Origin: Microglena sp. YARC
Lineage: Eukaryota; Chlorophyta; Chlorophyceae; Chlamydomonadales; Chlamydomonadaceae
NCBI GenBank assembly: GCA_022414725.1
Contig: CM039464.1
Location: forward strand, 35,166,671 to 35,230,670
Length of the DNA: 64,000 nt
Reading direction: 5' to 3'
Position 1 is the stretch's first letter. Each line of letters begins with the position of its first letter. Shown piece after piece: positions 10,904-22,479 of this stretch. A model generated the notes under the pieces. It did no database searches and was not told the DNA's origin. It was given only the letters and a program-made list of their open reading frames with translations. The translations under genes and the position numbers were made by a program.

Positions 10904-10920
10904 TTAGGGTTTAGGGTTTT
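10904..10920 (+). repeat. Short interstitial telomere-type repeat (TTTAGGG)
   Basis: About two and a half units of TTTAGGG, the plant and green-algal telomere type. Too short to be a functional telomere. It lies at the start of the poly-G and GGT arrays. Confidence 0.45.
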
Positions 10921-10979
10921 TGCAGGGGGTGGTTGGGGCATGTGTGTATGTGGGTGGAGGGGATTATGCTCATTGGTAT

Positions 10980-11500
10980 GTGGGTGGGTGGGTGGGGCAT
11001 ATGAGAGGGGGGGGGGGGGGGGGGTAGAGTTAATTTGGAAGGGGGGGGGGGGGGGGGGTAGCTAGGGGGGGGGGGGGGGAGATTGTGTATATTTTGATAT
11101 GGGTAGGTAGGTAGGTGGGTGGGGCATGTGTGTATGGGGGGGGGGAGGGGGGGGGTCATTTGGAAGGGGAAGATGTGTGGTGGGGGGGGCATGTGGGTAG
11201 GTGGGGGATTGTGTTCATTTGGAAGGGGGAAGGTGTGTGTGGAGGGGGCATGTGGGGTGGGAGGGGGATTGTGTTCATTTGGAAGGGGGAAGGGGTGTGT
11301 GGGGGGGGGGCATGTGGGTGGGGGGGGGATTGTGTTCATTTGGAAGGGGGAAGGTGTGTGTTGTGGGGGGGGCGTGTGGGTGGGTGGGGGATTGTGTTCA
11401 TTTGGAAGGGGGAAGGTGGGTGGGTGGGGGGCATGTGCATGGGGGTTTGTGTTCATTTGAATGTGGATGGGTAAGTATGGGTTGGTGGGGGGGGGGGGGG
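10980..11500. repeat. Poly-G and about 62-bp GTTCATTTGGAAGGGGGAAGG minisatellite
   Basis: Several long G runs are followed by about six tandem copies of a unit containing GTGTTCATTTGGAAGGGG. Strand asymmetry is extreme (nearly all G and T on the plus strand). Open frames on both strands are low-complexity shadows. Confidence 0.85.
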
Positions 11501-11534
11501 GGGAGGATTGTATTAATGTGTGTCCATGTGTTTG

Positions 11535-12690
11535 TGTGCATGGTGGTTGTTGTAGTAGGCAAAGTGTGTTGGGTGGTGGTTGAGGTAGGCAAAGTGTGTT
11601 GGGTGGTGGTGGTTGTGGTAGGCAAAGTGTGTTGGGTGGTGGCGGTTGTGGTAGGCAAAGTGTGTTGGGTGGTGGTGGTTGTGGTAGGTAAAGTGTGTTG
11701 GGTGGTGGTGGTTGTAGTAAGCAAAGTGTGTTGGGTGGTGGTGGTTGTGGTAGGCAAAGTGTGTTGGGTGATGGTGGTTGTGGTAGGCAAAGTGTGTTGG
11801 GTGGTGGTGGTTTTGGTAGGCAAAGTGTGTTGGGTGGTGTTTGAGGTAGGCAAAGTGTGTTCGGTGGTGGTGGTTGTGGTAGGCAAAGTGTGTTGGGTGG
11901 TGGTGGTTGTGGTAGGCAAAGTGTGTTGGGTGGTGGTGGTTGTGGTAGGCAAAGTGTGTTGGGTGGTGGTGGTTGTGGTAGGCAAAGTGTGTTGGGTGGT
12001 GGTGGTTGTGGTAGGCAAAGTGTGTTGGGTGGTGGTGGTTGTGGTAGGCAAAGTGTTGTTGGGTGGTGGTGGTTGCGGTAGGCAAAGTGTGGTTGGGTGG
12101 TGGTATGTGGTGCGGTAACGTGGGTTGGGTGGTGGTGGTTGTGGTAGGCAAAGTGTGTTGGGTGGTGGTGGTTGTGGTAGGCAAAGTGGGTTGGGTGGTG
12201 GTTGTGGTAGGCAAAGTGTGTTGGTTGATGGTGGTTGGGGTAGGCAAAGTGTGTTGGGTGGTGGTGGTTGTGGTAGGCAAAGTGTGTTGGGTGGTGGTGG
12301 TTGTGGGTAACGTGTGTTGGGTGGTGGTGGTTGAGGTAGGCAAAGTGTGTTGGGTGGTGGTTGAGGTAGGCAAAGTGGTTTGGGTGGTGGTGGTTGTGGT
12401 AGGCAAAGTGTGTTGGGTGGTGGTGGTTGTGGTAGGCAAAGTGTGTTGGGTGGTGGTTGTGGTGGTAGGCAAAGTGTGTTGAATGGTGGTGGTTGTGGTA
12501 GGTAAAGTGTGTTAGGTGGTGGTGGTTGTGGTAGGCAAAGTGTGTTGGGTGGTGGTTGAGGTAGGCAAAGTGTGTTGGGTGGTGGTTGAGGTCGGCAAAG
12601 TGTGTTGGCTGGTGGTGGTTGGGGTAGGCAAAGTGTGTTGGGTGGTGGTTGAGGTAGGCAAAGTCCGTTGGGTGGTTGTTGTGGAAAAAC
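11535..12690. repeat. About 33-bp minisatellite (GGTTGTGGTAGGCAAAGTGT)
   Basis: Roughly 35 tandem copies of a 30 to 36-bp unit containing GTAGGCAAAGTGTGTTGGGT followed by GGT triplets. The unit is a multiple of three, so it produces long proline/threonine/histidine or glycine/valine frames on both strands that are not genes. Confidence 0.92.
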
Positions 12691-13047
12691 GCGGTGTCGA
12701 AGTGTATCAGTGAGGCGAGTTCAATGGCACTGTCACAGTCGTCATACATAGGATATAGGAGGATTGGGGGGGGGGGGGGGGGGGGGCAACTATGTGGGTT
12801 GAGGCTGGACGGCTATAGATTATAGAGTCCACAGAGATTCTTAGAAGGCAAAGTAATCGACTTGTCATAAAAAAATTGCTCTGATGAACCATTCTGATCG
12901 GTGATCTCATCATGATCTTATTAAATATTCAAACGTTTCCGACCCCGTCAGTACCTTTTGTTCCCTCGTCCGCCTAAAATGCTACTAATTTGTAAATTGA
13001 AACTTTTCTCTATCGAATGCCAATTTTAAAAATGTACATTCAATGTA

Positions 13048-16000
13048 CCGTACTGCTCTTAAAATGTAACGGTTTAATTGACGGGAGCAACCGTCAAATC
13101 GTGGCGTACGGTATATTACGAAACGAAAAAACCGTCAAATCGGTTATTTGCCGATATTAGGTGCATCACTAGAATGCACATATCTCAGTGCTCAGTGGGC
13201 CAAACACTACAATTTTTAGTGATACGAGATCCCTGGGACCTCCTGCATCTGTCTGCATATTCAGATGCCTCATCCGACAAAAATGACGAGTTTGGGAGCA
13301 CAGACCCTGTGGCCATCTGTAACCACTCTTCCTTGCTCCAATTGTTTGAATTAGGACACACTGGTGATGAGGATGAGGTGCCCTTGGCCCTTCTAGATCG
13401 CTGAGCAACATATGAACATACATTATACTTATGCTAATGACATTAACTAAGAAAGTGATGATTGCAGGAGTTAATGGAAACGATTGAAAGTCTCATTCTA
13501 GTTATTTCAATTAGTACCGGTAGTGTTATGCTGAACAAGATGTAGGGATAATTGCAATATTATATGTACACTCCTTGCAGGTCCTAGAACAGTGTACCCT
13601 AATATTGTACCATGAACCATGAACTAGTGTAACATGATTAAGTACAAACGTTCAGTTGCATAAATGGATTTTATTAAAACGGAAACCGTCAAATGTGTAA
13701 CGTCAATTTATATTCCTACCAAATCAAAACGTCAAATGTAAACCGTCAATTTATACATACATACATACATTACATGTTAAAGTCTACTTGACAGCGCGAG
13801 GGTGTATGAGACTCTGTGCTTTAAACAAAAAGAAAAAGCACCCACAAAGCAAAAAACCCCATTACATCAGGGGTGTGTCGAGGACAAACAAACCAAACTC
13901 CCAACCACCGTTTTGGTGGCGTAGGTATTAAACCCCTTAGAGCAGGACCCAGATCTCAACCACTTATAGTGGCGGAGCTAAGAAGCTAACAAATGAGAAG
14001 TCACAAGAAGAAAAAAAAGGGATAATAAATTACGGTGCCACTAAGCAGTCCAGGGCTTCCTGTCTTGCTCTTCTACAAGTAGAAAGATAGTCGGCTAGGT
14101 TGCTCCAAAAAGACTTAGTGCCATTTCCATTCATAAAGGTTCTGAATGTGGAATCGCAGAATTCCACATTCCATACGGTTAAGTCGGTATCCTCAAAGAC
14201 ATGCCTATAAATATCTGTAAACAGATTCTGGTAGCGGAGGCGAATATCATTATAAAAAGGGCACTCAAACATATGCATTTCATCCTCAGGTTTTTGGAAC
14301 CCACACATTTGACAGTGTCTCATTGAGCGAGGGATGTGTGCTCTATCCACCACCCTCATTCTTTCTGTGTTCAGCCAATGGGAACCCATTCTAAACTGTG
14401 CTATAGAACGAATCTGATCCTGCTTATGTAAGGCGGATGTAAAGGGAATCAAGCCATTCTCATCATTGCTGTTGGCTGCGAACCATTTTTGGTATCGGAG
14501 GCGTTTAAAGCCAACCCTTCTCTCATCAGGGATGTCTCTAACTGCATTGGTGTCACTTGGGTACTTAAACCTCCATGAATCAAAAACTTCAGACAAAATA
14601 CCTTCGACATCGACAGCCTCCAAAATGTTGATGTTTTTACTGGATCCTAGCTTGTGGAGAGCACAACGCAAGTCATGAACCCAGCCAGTGTTGGAGTCAA
14701 AAGATTCCTCAAGAGCCATTCTAATGAGATCCTCAGGTTCTTTATGTATGGTCTTGTTCCAGAAGCGCAAAGCTTGTTTAAGCCAAGCAAAACACAACGG
14801 GGTTCTACCCAGCTCTTCCATGATAATATTAGATGTAGTAGATTGGCAAACACCCAACATTTGTTTAAGTATACCTCTATGCCATTTCTCACAAGCATGG
14901 TCATTTGAGATAAGTGTGTTGTTCAGAATAGAAGGAGCCCACACCTCACAGCCAAAATTCAGGATAGGTTGTACAAGAGAATCAAACAGGTGGGTGAGAA
15001 TATCAATATTGTATATCTCCATAGTATGGCATCGCCTACGAAGCATGTGGTGTGCCTTTTGGGCCTTAGTGAGCATCCTAGAAAAAGCAGCTTTTTGCAC
15101 GATTGCTTGAGTCACCATCCACAAAGAGGGATCCCAAGTAGATAAAGATAACTTTGTAGAAAGTTGTGCTCCATCATAGACAAATTTGTAATCAGGATCC
15201 ATGCGGGCCTCATCACAGAATTGTTTGTTGAAAACGACAATCTCAGTTTTCTTTATATTCACAGCCATATTAGTAGCCTCGCAGAAATCTCTCAGGCAGT
15301 CAAGCATCGCTTGCATATCTGCCGGGGATTCTGCCATTATAGCTAGGTCATCAGCATAAAGTAACAGTTTCAGAATCTTTCCCCTAAGCTCAGCCCCTAC
15401 ATTTGGGAGCTTGGATTGGAGGAACGATTCAATTCTATCAATGAACAGACCGAATAGGAGTGGGGATAGGGGGTCTCCTTGTTTAACTCCTACAAGGGAT
15501 GGAAAGGAGGATCCAATGCCCCCATGTAGGCGAACTTGGAAAACAACATGATTATACATGGACTTCAGAATACTGAGATAGGGGTCCTTGACTCCTAGCC
15601 TTGCTAAGCAATCCCATAGCAAGTCTCTGTTGACCCAATCATAAGCCTTCTTGAAATCAACAAAAGCCACAAAGAGTGGTTTTTTCTTTTCTCTATATTT
15701 ATCTACAATATGGTTAAGAATGAATGATGCATCTGCAGTACCCTACCACTTCTAAATCCATATTGGCCAGCGGCTCTGAGGTTGAATTCTTCTGACCAAT
15801 CATCTAGTCTACGTAGCATGCAAAGGGAGAAGATCTTTCCTATGGAGTTGCTCACCGCAAGACCTCGATAGTTGTCCTTGTCATACACACTGCCTTTGGA
15901 TTTGGGTACGGGTACCAAGGCAGCTGCAGCCCATTGGCTAGGGTAAGAAGTCTTCCAGATGAGATTAAACAGGTTAGTCATAGCTTGTACAAATCGGGAG

Positions 16001-16408
16001 TTGGCCTCATGGGAAGCAAATCTGTACCATTCTGCAGGGATACCATCTACCCCGGGGGAGGAGTTTTTCCGTAGGGATTGGAGAACAGAAAACACCTCCT
16101 GGGTGGTAAAGTCTTGACATAACCATGTTGGTGCGGCCTCTATCTGAGGTCCATCAGCTTGAGGGACAAAGTCCCTAGCATCCAGACTTGGATCAATACC
16201 TACTTGCACATCAAAGAGGTCTGCAAAATAATCAGTCCAATCATGAATTGTGATATCTGCCGTAGTGGCCTTGTTAGGCTCACGCACGTCTTTCCAAAAA
16301 CTTTTCGGATTATGCCGAAGATTCGTATGAAGGTTCTCCATGTATATAATAAACCCCCCCAAAAAAGCCGTCAAATTTTGCAACCGTTAAATTTTGAGAG
16401 CAGTACGG
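13048..16408. mobile_element. TIR element with TA target site, host of a nested LINE
   Basis: The ends CCGTACTGCTCTTAAAATGT (left) and the inverted ...GAGAGCAGTACGG (right) form imperfect terminal inverted repeats of about 40 bp. Both are flanked by TA (13046-13047 and 16409-16410), as in Tc1/mariner-type elements. The subterminal motif ACCGTCAAAT recurs at about 13090, 13130, 13686, 13750 and 16368. No transposase frame is seen, so this is a non-autonomous element. Almost all of its interior is a LINE fragment in minus orientation. Confidence 0.65.
14030..16383 (-). pseudogene. Non-LTR retrotransposon (LINE) reverse transcriptase, 5'-truncated and frameshifted
   Basis: The upstream part (16383-15703) reads FWKDVREPN, LRKNSSPGVDGIPAEWYR and KDNYRGLAVSNSIGKIF, typical of the fingers region of LINE reverse transcriptases. 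The downstream part (15670-14030) has VAFVDFKKAYDWVNR, GVKQGDPLSPLLFGLFIDR and the catalytic LLLYADDLAIMAES. It ends with a cysteine/histidine cluster CQMCGFQKPEDEMHMFEC, a C-terminal zinc knuckle. The two parts are joined by a one-base frameshift near 15740. No endonuclease domain precedes the reverse transcriptase, so the copy is 5'-truncated at about 16350. It lies inside the TIR element, and nothing suggests recent activity. Confidence 0.88.
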
Positions 16409-16746
16409 TATAATATTAAAATGCATAAGCCCCACCTTCGGGGTCTTAAGCCACCCTAGCGCAAAGTCCCGCCCTTAGCGTTTTCTTGATATATAGTGAC
16501 ACTCAATAAATAGCCACGAATGTTTCCCAACAACACAAACATGCCCAATGGCAACAGCAATAACAACATTAACTATATATGCTATACGACTTGGCTGGGT
16601 AGCTACATATGAACCAACATGGTCAGCATAGTCCTGATAACTTCTGCAACACAAGCGTGTAATACATAAAGTAAGCAAGTGTCTTGCTGGTTTGTATGCG
16701 ATCATCAATTGTGAATAATATATCACGTTAGCCAATGTGTGATTGG

Positions 16747-18437
16747 TAGGGGTCGGCTATGTTATATAATAATTAATATTATATAAGATAAGATAATATT
16801 TAGATAATATTAGATAATGCTAGTCGGCGGAGCCGACTAATATTAGTCGGATTTGTACTGCCTGTACTTTTACTCCTTTTTTCTCCTGTCCTTCACTTTC
16901 CTTCTTCTCGCTGTATTGCGCTTTCCTTCTTCTCGCAGCCTACTACCATATCGCAGCTTCGCAGGTTGCCTAGCCAAAAGTGTAAGATTTGTTTCGTTTA
17001 TATTGGAGCGTGACAGCGATATGCCACCCTCGAAGCCCATGGCGGTCAAGTGCAGTAGAACGCTTCAGAGCCAACTGAACGATGGTTAAATGCAGCAACA
17101 CAAATGCACATTGCGGAAGCCGGAGGTGCTGGTAGCCCACCTAAACCCGGACAAGTTCACCTACCACGACGTGTTCAATGTGGCCCTCAGTGAGGGCCAC
17201 TCTGGGGGCTTGCGTGTTGTTTTGCAAGCGGTGCAATAACCAATACTCCGCCTCGAACCCCACCAGACAACCAAGCAGCACAAGGAATCTTGCATGGTTG
17301 TTAGGACGGAGGATGGCCCCAACTTGATCATCCTGGATGGGGCAGAAGGGGCTTCCCCCTCCAAGAACACGAGGTCTAGGACAGCTAGGAATTCCCCCTC
17401 CAAGAAACACACACACAAAACAAACGTACATACACACTAACACATACAAATGCACAGGAGAACATACATACAAACACACACAAACACACATACAAATTTA
17501 CACACACACAAACACACACAAACACACACAAACACATACAATGATACATACACACACAAACACATACAAACACACACACATACACACATGCACACACATA
17601 CACACGCGCGCACACACACACACTCACACAAACGCATGCAAACACATACAATGATACAAACACACACAAACACTTACATACACACACAAACACACATATC
17701 AACAAACGCAAACAAACACACACACAAACAAATACAATGATAAAACACAAATACATACAAACACACACACAAACACATACATACAAACGCGCATAGACAA
17801 AAACACACATTAAACTCACACATACACACACAAACACACATACAAATGCACACCCGAACACACACACCTCCTGATCACCTGTCCACCAACACTCTACAAT
17901 CTCATGGAGCCAACTCTGAGCAGCAGATTTCCCCTTTGATGTATGGATGGCATGTCTCATATAAAACAGAATGGGCAGCTACTGCAGAAAAAACTAAACT
18001 TGCATAATTAACTTTCTATCAGTACTAAAACCAGAGCTAGTGCACCTCGGAGCTGCCCAGAAGCTAGTGCTTGTAGCTTCCTATAGTGATTTAGACACAG
18101 CTTTGCTACACTACCTCTTTTGCCTAAGCTTACAATGCACCGCCGCAATGTTGATTGAACATTCAGCCACGGGCCTGTTCATACAACAGTTCCGCTTTTC
18201 CGGTTCCACGTTTCGAATGCTTTGTTTTATTTTATTTTTATAAGCATCCAGATTGGATCCCAACAAAATCCGGCTCCATTAAAGGCTTAGTTATTTAACA
18301 ACATATTGGGTACTTTTTTCAAAAAAAAATGATTTTGGACAACTAAATCTGACTAATATTGAACTAATATTAGTTTAATATTGTATAATATTATATAATA
18401 TTGGTTTCCCCCCAATAATATTAATTGCCGATCCCTA
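16747..18437. mobile_element. hAT-like non-autonomous element with 8-bp target duplication
   Basis: Ends TAGGGGTCGGCTATG and, inverted, TAGGGATCGGCAATT match the classic hAT terminal sequence. The flanks are GTGATTGG (16739-16746) and GTCATTGG (18438-18445), an 8-bp target duplication with one mismatch, the hAT length. The interior has AT-rich subterminal repeats with TAATATTA motifs. Around 17218-17280 there is a degenerate coding stretch reading FCKRCNNQYSASNPTRQ, which looks like a BED zinc finger from a hAT transposase N-terminus, and then a long CA microsatellite. No intact transposase remains. Confidence 0.65.
17400..17870. repeat. ACACAAAC microsatellite
   Basis: About 460 bp of (CACA)n interrupted by CAAA and CATA, inside the hAT-like element. 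Cysteine/valine-rich and histidine/threonine-rich open frames here are artefacts. Confidence 0.95.
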
Positions 18438-18445
18438 GTCATTGG

Positions 18446-19320
18446 TTGGTATGCAATACATTCACTTGCAAAGAATATTTGTTAAGCATTGGCTGAAGCC
18501 CTTTTGAAGGCTGCTTAGTGCAATACCCATGGAAGGCAACAGGCGACCTATTTTATGGATCTTTTGGGGTTGGATTGTTATATGATGTCTCAACGAACAT
18601 TGGGCTGCTTTCCAACTTCAAATTTATCTTCCAATTCCAAATTCCCTCGTGCAATGCCCACAACAAGTAGCATTTGTGAGTGAGCTGATTGGCCGGATAC
18701 CGAATGAATAATTATAATGCCGATAATGTAATTGTTTTAAACCGTTACGTCTTGATGTGGTCTACTAGCGTTCAGCTTGCTCACCGACTGGAGGCGGAGT
18801 AAACATATCAATGTAGTGTAAACATAACACTATTGCACCGCACTCCCAAGTACATAATGCAATGCAATAACACGTGTTTCCGCGTGTAGTACCCTAATCT
18901 CAACGGCCTAGGCCCGACAACATCCCCTGGATATATATGTGTGTGCAATGTCCCAAAAGATCTTGGATGTTGGGAAAGTCCCTTTGGGCCCCCCATCATG
19001 ATTTGGCGCTCAGCACAACACATTTCCTTAGTATTTACATGCTTGGGTGATCTCATGGTAATTGGAGGGCCGCTGAGTTAATGGAAGAGACGTCACTCAT
19101 CACAACCAACATATATATGGTTGTGAAAGTACCGGTGACCTTGTTTGGCTGTTGACATTGGGCACTATGAAGTGGCACCTCCGTGTGTTGCCCAACACCT
19201 CCATGTGCTGCCTAGTCTCCCTACCAACCCATACCTCAGCCATCTTACTCACTCACTAAATGGCATATGTAATTATGTACACGTAGGAACCGTGAGCAGG
19301 GTAACATCGCCTTTTTTACC
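18446..19320. other. Intergenic, nothing recognised
   Basis: No supported gene or element. Composition is near balanced and there is no long frame with protein-like content. Confidence 0.4.
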
Positions 19321-19431
19321 AGCGTTGCCGTTAGCCTCGATTGCAAGCAGATGGCCACTGGCAATGAGGACGAGACCGCCAAGCTGTGGGACTTCTTCAA
19401 CGTGGATGCTGATGACAGCCCCTTAACATGA
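19321..19431 (+). pseudogene. Isolated WD40-repeat coding fragment
   Basis: The frame from 19321 reads SVAVSLDCKQMATGNEDET then AKLWDFFNVD and stops at TGA 19429-19431. The pattern matches one WD40 blade (SxDgkxmAtGxxDxTaklWD). Only one blade is visible and no companion exon was found nearby. It is either a lone exon of a host gene or a displaced fragment. Confidence 0.5.
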
Positions 19432-19955
19432 TTGTTGTTGTGAGGTGGCACCCCAACTTGAATGATGCCCATGGTGTTCATCACCTCTACCCTAAAATGT
19501 TTGCAGCAATTTTCTGGATTTGGTAGCGTACAATTGTAAGCTTGTGCCCTAATGCAATGCAGCATTGTAGCACGAGTGATTTCCTAAATGATCCTCATTA
19601 ACAACCACTAGCAACATTAGCACCATATACAAGTGCGTTAGAAAGATCCCTTCCACTAGTGGAAACTTCCATGGTAGAGGGCCCAACAAGGGAGCAAATG
19701 CTCTCGTTATATGTAGTCATGCCGATTAGTCCCTTGAGTTACCAATCTGCCTTAAATGCATTACATATACATATAGAGTAAAGATGAGTGAAATTAGATT
19801 AACAAAGAAGACAAGATGCGTGTATTCAAGAAACGGGTGGACCACAACCCTAGAATACTGGCGTAACGTATTAGCGTAGGCTAAGGTCAAGGTGACAATA
19901 TTACCATAGTTTTCCATTTTCTGTTTCAAACAAATATTAAACCAAAGCTAAAGCA
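19432..19955. other. Intergenic, nothing recognised
   Basis: No coding frame with support between the WD40 fragment and the satellite array. Confidence 0.35.
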
Positions 19956-19959
19956 CTGC

Positions 19960-22475
19960 TAAGATTGTGGAGCGTAGCCCTATGGCTGTGCCAAGAAGCC
20001 GCTTTCTACCTAGCACTGCGAAGATCGTGGAGCATAGCCTTGTGGCTGTGGCTATGCCTAGAAGCCCCTTCTAGCACTGCTAAGATCGTGTAGCATAGCC
20101 CTGTGGCTGTGCCTAGAAGCCGCTTTCTATCTAGCACTGCTAAGATTGTGGGGCTAGCCCTGTGGCTGTGCCTAGAAGCCGCTTTCTATCTAGCACTGCT
20201 AAGATTGTGGGGCTAGCCCTGTGGCTGTGCCTAGAAGCCGCTTTCAATCTAGCACTGCTAAGATTGTGGAGCATAGCCCTGTGGCTGTGCCTAGAAGCCG
20301 CTTTCTATCTAGCGTTGCTAAGATCGTGGAGCATAGCCCTGTGGCTGTGCCTAGAAGCCGCTTTCTATCTAGCATTGCTATGATCGTGGAGCATAGCCCT
20401 GTGGCTGTGCCTATAAGCCGCTTTCTATCTAGCATTGCTAAGATAGTGTAGCATAGCCCTGTGGCTGTGCCTAGAAGTTGCTTTTGATCTAGCATTGCTA
20501 TGATCGTGGACCATAGCCCTATGTCTGTGCCTAGAATCCGCTTCTATCTGGCACTGCTAAGATCGTGGAGCATAGCCCTGTGGCTGTGTCTAGAAGCCGC
20601 TTTCTATCTAGCATTGCTAAGATCGTGGAGCATAGCGCTGTTGCTGTGACAAGAAGCCGCTTTCTATCTAGCATTGCTAAGATCGTGGAGCATAGCCCTG
20701 TGGCTGTACCTATAAGCCGCTTTCTATCTAGCATTTCTAAGATTGTGGAGCATAGCCCTGTGGCTGTGCCTATAAGCCGCTTTCTATCTAGCATTGCTAT
20801 GATCGTGGAGCATAGCCGTGTGGCTGTGCCTAGAAGCCGCTTTCTATCTAGCATTGCTATGATAGTGGAGCATAGCCCAGTGGCTGTGCCTAGAAGTTGC
20901 TTTCGATCTAGCATTGCTATGATCGTGGAGCATAGCCCTATGGCTGTGCCTAGAATCCGCTTTCTATCTGGCACTGCTAAGATCGTGGAGCATAGCCATG
21001 TGGCTGTGCCTAGAAGCCGCTTTCTATCTAGCATTGCTAAGATTGTGGAGCATAGCCCTGTGGCTGTGCCTAGAAGCTGCTTTCTATCTAGCATTGCTAA
21101 GATCGTGGAGCATAGCCCTATGGCTGTGCCTAGAAGCCGCTTTCTATCTAGCATTGCTAAGATCATGGAGCATAGCCCTGTGGCTGTGCCTAGAATCCGC
21201 TTTCTATCTAGCATTGCTAAGATCGTGGAGCATAGCCCTGTGGCTGTGCATATAAGCCGCTTTCTATCTAGCATTGCTAAGATAGTGTAGCATAGCCCTG
21301 TGGCTGTGCCTAGAAGTTGCTTTTGATCTAGCATTCTATGATCGTGGACCATAGCCCTATGTCTGTGCCTAGAATCCGCTTTCTATCTGGCACTGCTAAG
21401 ATCGTGGAGCATAGCCCTGTGGCGGTGTCTAGAAGCCGCTTTCTATCTAGCATTGCTAAGATCGTGGAGCATAGCTCTGGTGCTGTGCCAAGAAGCCGCT
21501 TTCTATCTAGCATTGCTAAGATCGTGGAGCATAGCCCTGTGGCTGTGCCTATAAGCCGCTTTCTATCTAGCATTGCTAAGATTGTGGAGCATAGCCCTGT
21601 GGCTGTGCCTAGAAGCCGCTTTCTATCTAGCATTGCTAAGATAGTGGAGCATAGCCGTGTGGCTGTTCCTAGAAGTTGCTTTCGATCTAGCATTGCTATG
21701 ATCGTGTAGCATAGCCCTATGGCTGTGACTAGTAGCCGCTTTCTATCTGGCACTCCTTAGATCGTGGAGCATAGCCTTCTGGCTGTGACTAGAAGCCGCT
21801 TTCTATCTAGCATTGCTAAGATCGTGGAGCATAGCTGTGTGGCTGTGCCTATAAGCCGCTTTCTATCTAGCATTGCTAAGATCATGGAGCATAGCCTTGT
21901 GGCTGTGTCTAGAAGCTGCTTTCTATCTAGCATTGCTAAGATAGTGGAGCATAGCTGTGTGGCTGTGCCTAGAAGTTGTATTCGATCTAGCATTGCTATG
22001 ATCGTGGAGCATAGCCATATGGCTGTGCCTAGAATCCGCTTTCTATCTGACACTGCTAAGATTGTGGAGCATAGCCCTGTGGCTGTGTCTAGAAGCTGCT
22101 TTCTATCTAGCATTGCTAAGATCGTGGAGCATAGCCATGTGGCTGTGCCTATAAGCCGCTTTCTATCTAGCATTGCTAAGATCGTGGAGCATAGCCGTGT
22201 GGCTGTGCCTAGAAGCCCCTTTCTATCTAGCATTGCTAAGATCGTGGAGCATAGCCCTGTGGCTGTGCCTAGAAGCTGCTTTCTATCTAGCATTGCTAAG
22301 ATCGTGGAGCATAGCCCTGTGGCTGTGCCTATAAGCCGCTTTCTATCTAGCATTGCTAAGATCATGGAGCATAGCCCTATGGCTGTGCCTAGAAGCCGCT
22401 TTGTATCTAGCATTGCTAAGATCGTGGAGCATAGCCCTTTGGCTGTGCCTAGAAGCCGCTTTCTATCTATCATTA
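19960..22475. repeat. 60-bp satellite array with higher-order periodicity
   Basis: About 42 tandem copies of a 60-bp unit containing GTGGCTGTGCCTAGAAGCCG and CTTTCTATCTAGCATTGCTA. The unit length divides by three, so all six frames can stay open and the long 20-residue repeat proteins are artefacts. Marker variants recur at fixed distances. The AGAATCCGC/CTGGCAC variant is at about 20521, 20941 and 21361 (420 bp apart), and the TTTTGATCTAG/GTGGACCATAG variant at about 20480 and 21320 (840 bp apart). The array therefore has a 7-mer or 14-mer higher-order unit. The first copies (19960-20160) are less regular. Confidence 0.93.
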
Positions 22476-22479
22476 AGTA

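Noticed and set aside
10911..12749. Very long minus- and plus-strand ORFs (up to 612 codons) of His/Thr/Pro or Gly/Val repeats
   Set aside because: They follow the minisatellite period, which is a multiple of three, on several frames at once; no non-repetitive domain.
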